The position numbers and the translations under genes are program-made. 64,000 nucleotides of DNA from Dreissena polymorpha (taxonomy: Eukaryota; Mollusca; Bivalvia; Myida; Dreissenidae), in the NCBI RefSeq assembly GCF_020536995.1, contig NC_068359.1, positions 64,954,918 to 65,018,917 on the forward strand, read 5' to 3'. The notes beneath the pieces are model-generated. The model did no database searches. It was not told the DNA's origin and saw only the letters and a list, made by a program, of their open reading frames with translations. Below are positions 61,448 through 64,000 of this stretch, piece by piece. The first letter of the stretch is position 1; each line of letters begins with the position of its first letter.

Positions 61448-61650
61448 TGAGTCGAGCACGTAAAGTATCGTCCCAGATTAGCCTGTGAAATCCGCATATG
61501 CTTAATCAAAGACGAAACTTTTATGGGTTTTTTTGTTTGTTTAACAGCTGTGTCTTCTAGACGAAAATCCAGAATTGTGAGATTACACATGCTAATCTGG
61601 GAAGACTATTTAAACATACATTAAGCCCGGTGTTTCCAAAGCTATGCGCA
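61448..61650 (+). repeat. family I MITE, degraded
   Basis: Left end largely lost (TGAGTCGAGCACG); inner GTCGTCCCAGATTAGCCTGTG-like and right ACATTAAGCCCGGTGTTTCC are recognisable. Confidence 0.6.
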
Positions 61651-62758
61651 TATGCATAAATTGCTGGCTGATGTACTGTTCCGGCATCAGTAGCGAGACA
61701 CATGCGTTGTATTGCGACGTGCAATGACATTTGTAGGAGAATCTACCGGAAAACCACGTGGATCATTTAGGTCAGAAAGACTCGTACTATGTCCACAAAA
61801 TGATATGGTCGCTACGATACAGTGCATCATTCTTTGCAACTTCATTGTGCACTTGACACATGTCATTGGCACACATTGTACCAAACGTTTGCTATCAAAA
61901 CATAATGAATTATAGTATCGCTTTATTGGCAAATTTGCAACACGTTCAGTACCTGTAATAAACTTAATGTAGGCTTTGTATTATACACAATGTCATCCAT
62001 TAAAAAGTTTTAAAGAATGCAACAACAGAGTAATTGGTTCCATAGACATTCATCGTCAACAGTTCCTGGTTTTGTGCTTATATAATTCGTAAATCAATGT
62101 GTTTCTACATGTACTTGGTTATACAGAATGGCAATACACTTTTGAAGTAGTTCAAATAATTACACATTTTTTGTTATGACATCTCGTATAAAAATGCGAC
62201 TTCATTGTTCTCTGATTATTGCTGAACTTATTCAATGCATTCACCTGTGTCCAGTGAACCGTTTTCTTTTCATACAACTACAATTTGCCAATAATTGTTA
62301 TTCGGAATTGAGTAGGAATAGGTTTTTTCGCCTTGCATACATGTTAAGAGTGTTCTCAATGCGAATATTCATGCAACACAATTTAAAAAAACATAAACAG
62401 TTGTGCTTGCTTACCGATTGGTTGAGGTCCGAATAAGGTCTTTTGCAATAGCAAGCATTCGCTAATGTCGGTATCTAGCATTGGTTTCTACAGGAATAGC
62501 TGACTCGTTGGATATAATTACATGTGAGTACTTTAATAAATGTGTTCGTTGATTAAAACTTTTAGTAAAGATCGTTTATAATTATAATGCAGTGGAATTT
62601 GCATGTATCCATAATTAGCTTTGCACAAAACGAAAGCTTATAAGAAGTGTAGTATTATTAAATGTAAACCATTTTGTCGCTGCAAAAACAAATAGTTTTT
62701 AAAATGTCAAGAACTTAATATCAATAGGTTGTCTGTGCTTATCAGTTCGCGCCCTTAA
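61651..62758. other. non-coding stretch, nothing recognised
   Basis: Overlapping short frames on both strands at 61687-61932 lack any family signature. Confidence 0.45.
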
Positions 62759-63233
62759 AGAGGCCTTTTCACGTTTTGTTATATTGACAAAATTGAAAAA
62801 AGTTGTTTCAGATTCGCACATTTTTGTTTAAGTTATGATATTTGTGAGGAAACAGTAATTCTGAACATTTACCATGCTATAATATAGCCCTTATACATGA
62901 ACATTTTAAAGCGTTGCAACGCGAAACGATTGAATAATTTTGGAGAGTTCTGTTGTTGTCGTTATATTTTGTGAAACTACGAAGGTTGCTTATTTAAAGT
63001 ATAAAAAACATCAGTCGTACATACTTGGAAAGATGCTTGAGTGGTCTAATTGGCATAGTTTTTACTTCATCCAGGGTCAGTGGTTCGAGCCTTGCTGAGG
63101 GTTACTTTTTTCTTTATTTAATTTTATTCTTGATTTTTTTACTGGAGCTATTTAGATCCAATGTTTACATTAATCAATATAAAGCATTTAATGACACACT
63201 TCAAAACATGCCAAAATCTGTGAAGAGGCCCCA
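62759..63233 (+). repeat. TTAA-flanked inverted-repeat element with tRNA-like module (family V), copy c
   Basis: Ends AGAGGCCTTTTCACG and TGTGAAGAGGCCCCA between TTAA sites. tRNA-like region at about 63023-63095 with GATGCTTGAGTGGTCTAATT and GGTTCGAGCCT. Confidence 0.75.
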
Positions 63234-64000
63234 TTAAAAAGTTAAAGATATATACTAGTAGTTAACTTATGCCACTTAAGTCAAGTATGCTATCGCAAAG
63301 TGCCGTTGCCTAAGGTAGATAAACAAACATTGCTCATTCGGTCAAGCAAGATTGGTATCGCGTATAACTCGAACATGGTCGCTAAAACATAGGTAGAATT
63401 AATGTTAATTTATTGACGACTTAAAAGCATTTTATATAAAGAAGACTGAGTGGCATCTTGGCTCTGTTTGAACTCTTAAGAGCTGATTTGTCAACAATGT
63501 ACAACCTTTGCAGTTTACTTTCTGTAGTTTAATACCCCCTCGACTGACAACGTAATATAAAACAAATAAAGACAAAGTGATACATCAAAATACCCAGACC
63601 TCTTTTGCAGCATTTGGTTATTATCATCATATTTATTATTTTCATTATACAAGTTGACACTACTGAATGTTACAGTTGTCAGATGTTACATGATGGGTCA
63701 TAAATTATCGTATGACAGTGACGTTGTTTTTAAATGCCACTGACACTGAAAAATAATATATGAACTTATATGCAGTGAACTGTTATTTATGTTTTATCTT
63801 TTTAATTTTCACTGGGCAAGTTAAGTCGGAAGTTTGATCAACGAAAATAGACAATTAGAGAAATAGAACGTAACCTGTTGTGGTATGAACATACAGATCC
63901 AACAGAGTGTTACTTTGAAGCAATAAAACATAATAAGTTTAAATTGTGAACGAGAAATCATTACCAGAAAAATCATAATCATCATCGACAGCAAAGGCGA
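63234..64000. other. non-coding to the end of the window
   Basis: Nothing recognised. The final 25 bases (CATCATCGACAGCAAAGGCG) resemble a stretch near 52404, too short to interpret. Confidence 0.4.

Noticed and set aside
61687-61932. Opposed open frames of 67 and 81 residues
   Set aside because: No family signature on either strand; treated as chance.

Overview
The window looks like AT-rich, repeat-laden nuclear DNA from a metazoan, most likely a bivalve mollusc. The abundant short inverted-repeat element with termini like GAGAAAACTGGGCTTAATG recalls dreissenid mussel sequence; that species guess is from memory, not a search. Genes have introns with GT-AG borders, and most of the 64 kb is non-coding or transposon-derived.

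Only two host protein genes can be supported. They are tandem paralogues on the minus strand (12428-21564 and 28916-34468), each with four coding exons, identical intron phases and near-identical exon lengths. Both encode a secreted, metal-dependent hydrolase of the cyclase family (kynurenine formamidase / isatin hydrolase type). Each has a signal peptide, the full set of expected metal ligands and a hydrophobic C-terminal tail. The duplicated block covers about 12.05-23.1 kb and 28.5-35.65 kb. The two copies differ mainly by what has inserted in them. Copy 1 carries a ~5 kb terminal-inverted-repeat DNA transposon in intron 3. Copy 2 carries a 485-bp TTAA-flanked element in intron 1 and a six-fold amplification of a 55-bp unit just upstream of its start. 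A broken tyrosine-recombinase retrotransposon with split direct repeats (23.56-28.05 kb) lies between them. A third fragment of the flanking sequence (47.0-47.9 kb) appears to preserve the empty insertion site of that retrotransposon.

Layout. 1-12 kb: intergenic DNA with short inverted-repeat elements, a long ATT/TAG microsatellite (6.83-7.24 kb) and an inverted pair of Harbinger-like elements (8.08-9.80 kb). 12-23.5 kb: hydrolase copy 1. 23.5-28 kb: fossil retrotransposon. 28-35.6 kb: hydrolase copy 2. 36-40 kb: short elements and a 49-bp tandem repeat. 40-46.5 kb: a broken LINE with an esterase-type ORF1 and an endonuclease/reverse-transcriptase ORF2. 47-64 kb: a duplicon fragment, a 47-bp minisatellite (50.19-51.81 kb), a TIR element (54.4-55.6 kb) and many small inverted-repeat elements, with no host gene visible.

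At least four different short element families sit in TTAA targets, one of them carrying a tRNA-like Pol III promoter module. The commonest short element, with TA targets, shares its terminus with the 5 kb transposon, which is therefore a candidate for its mobilising partner.
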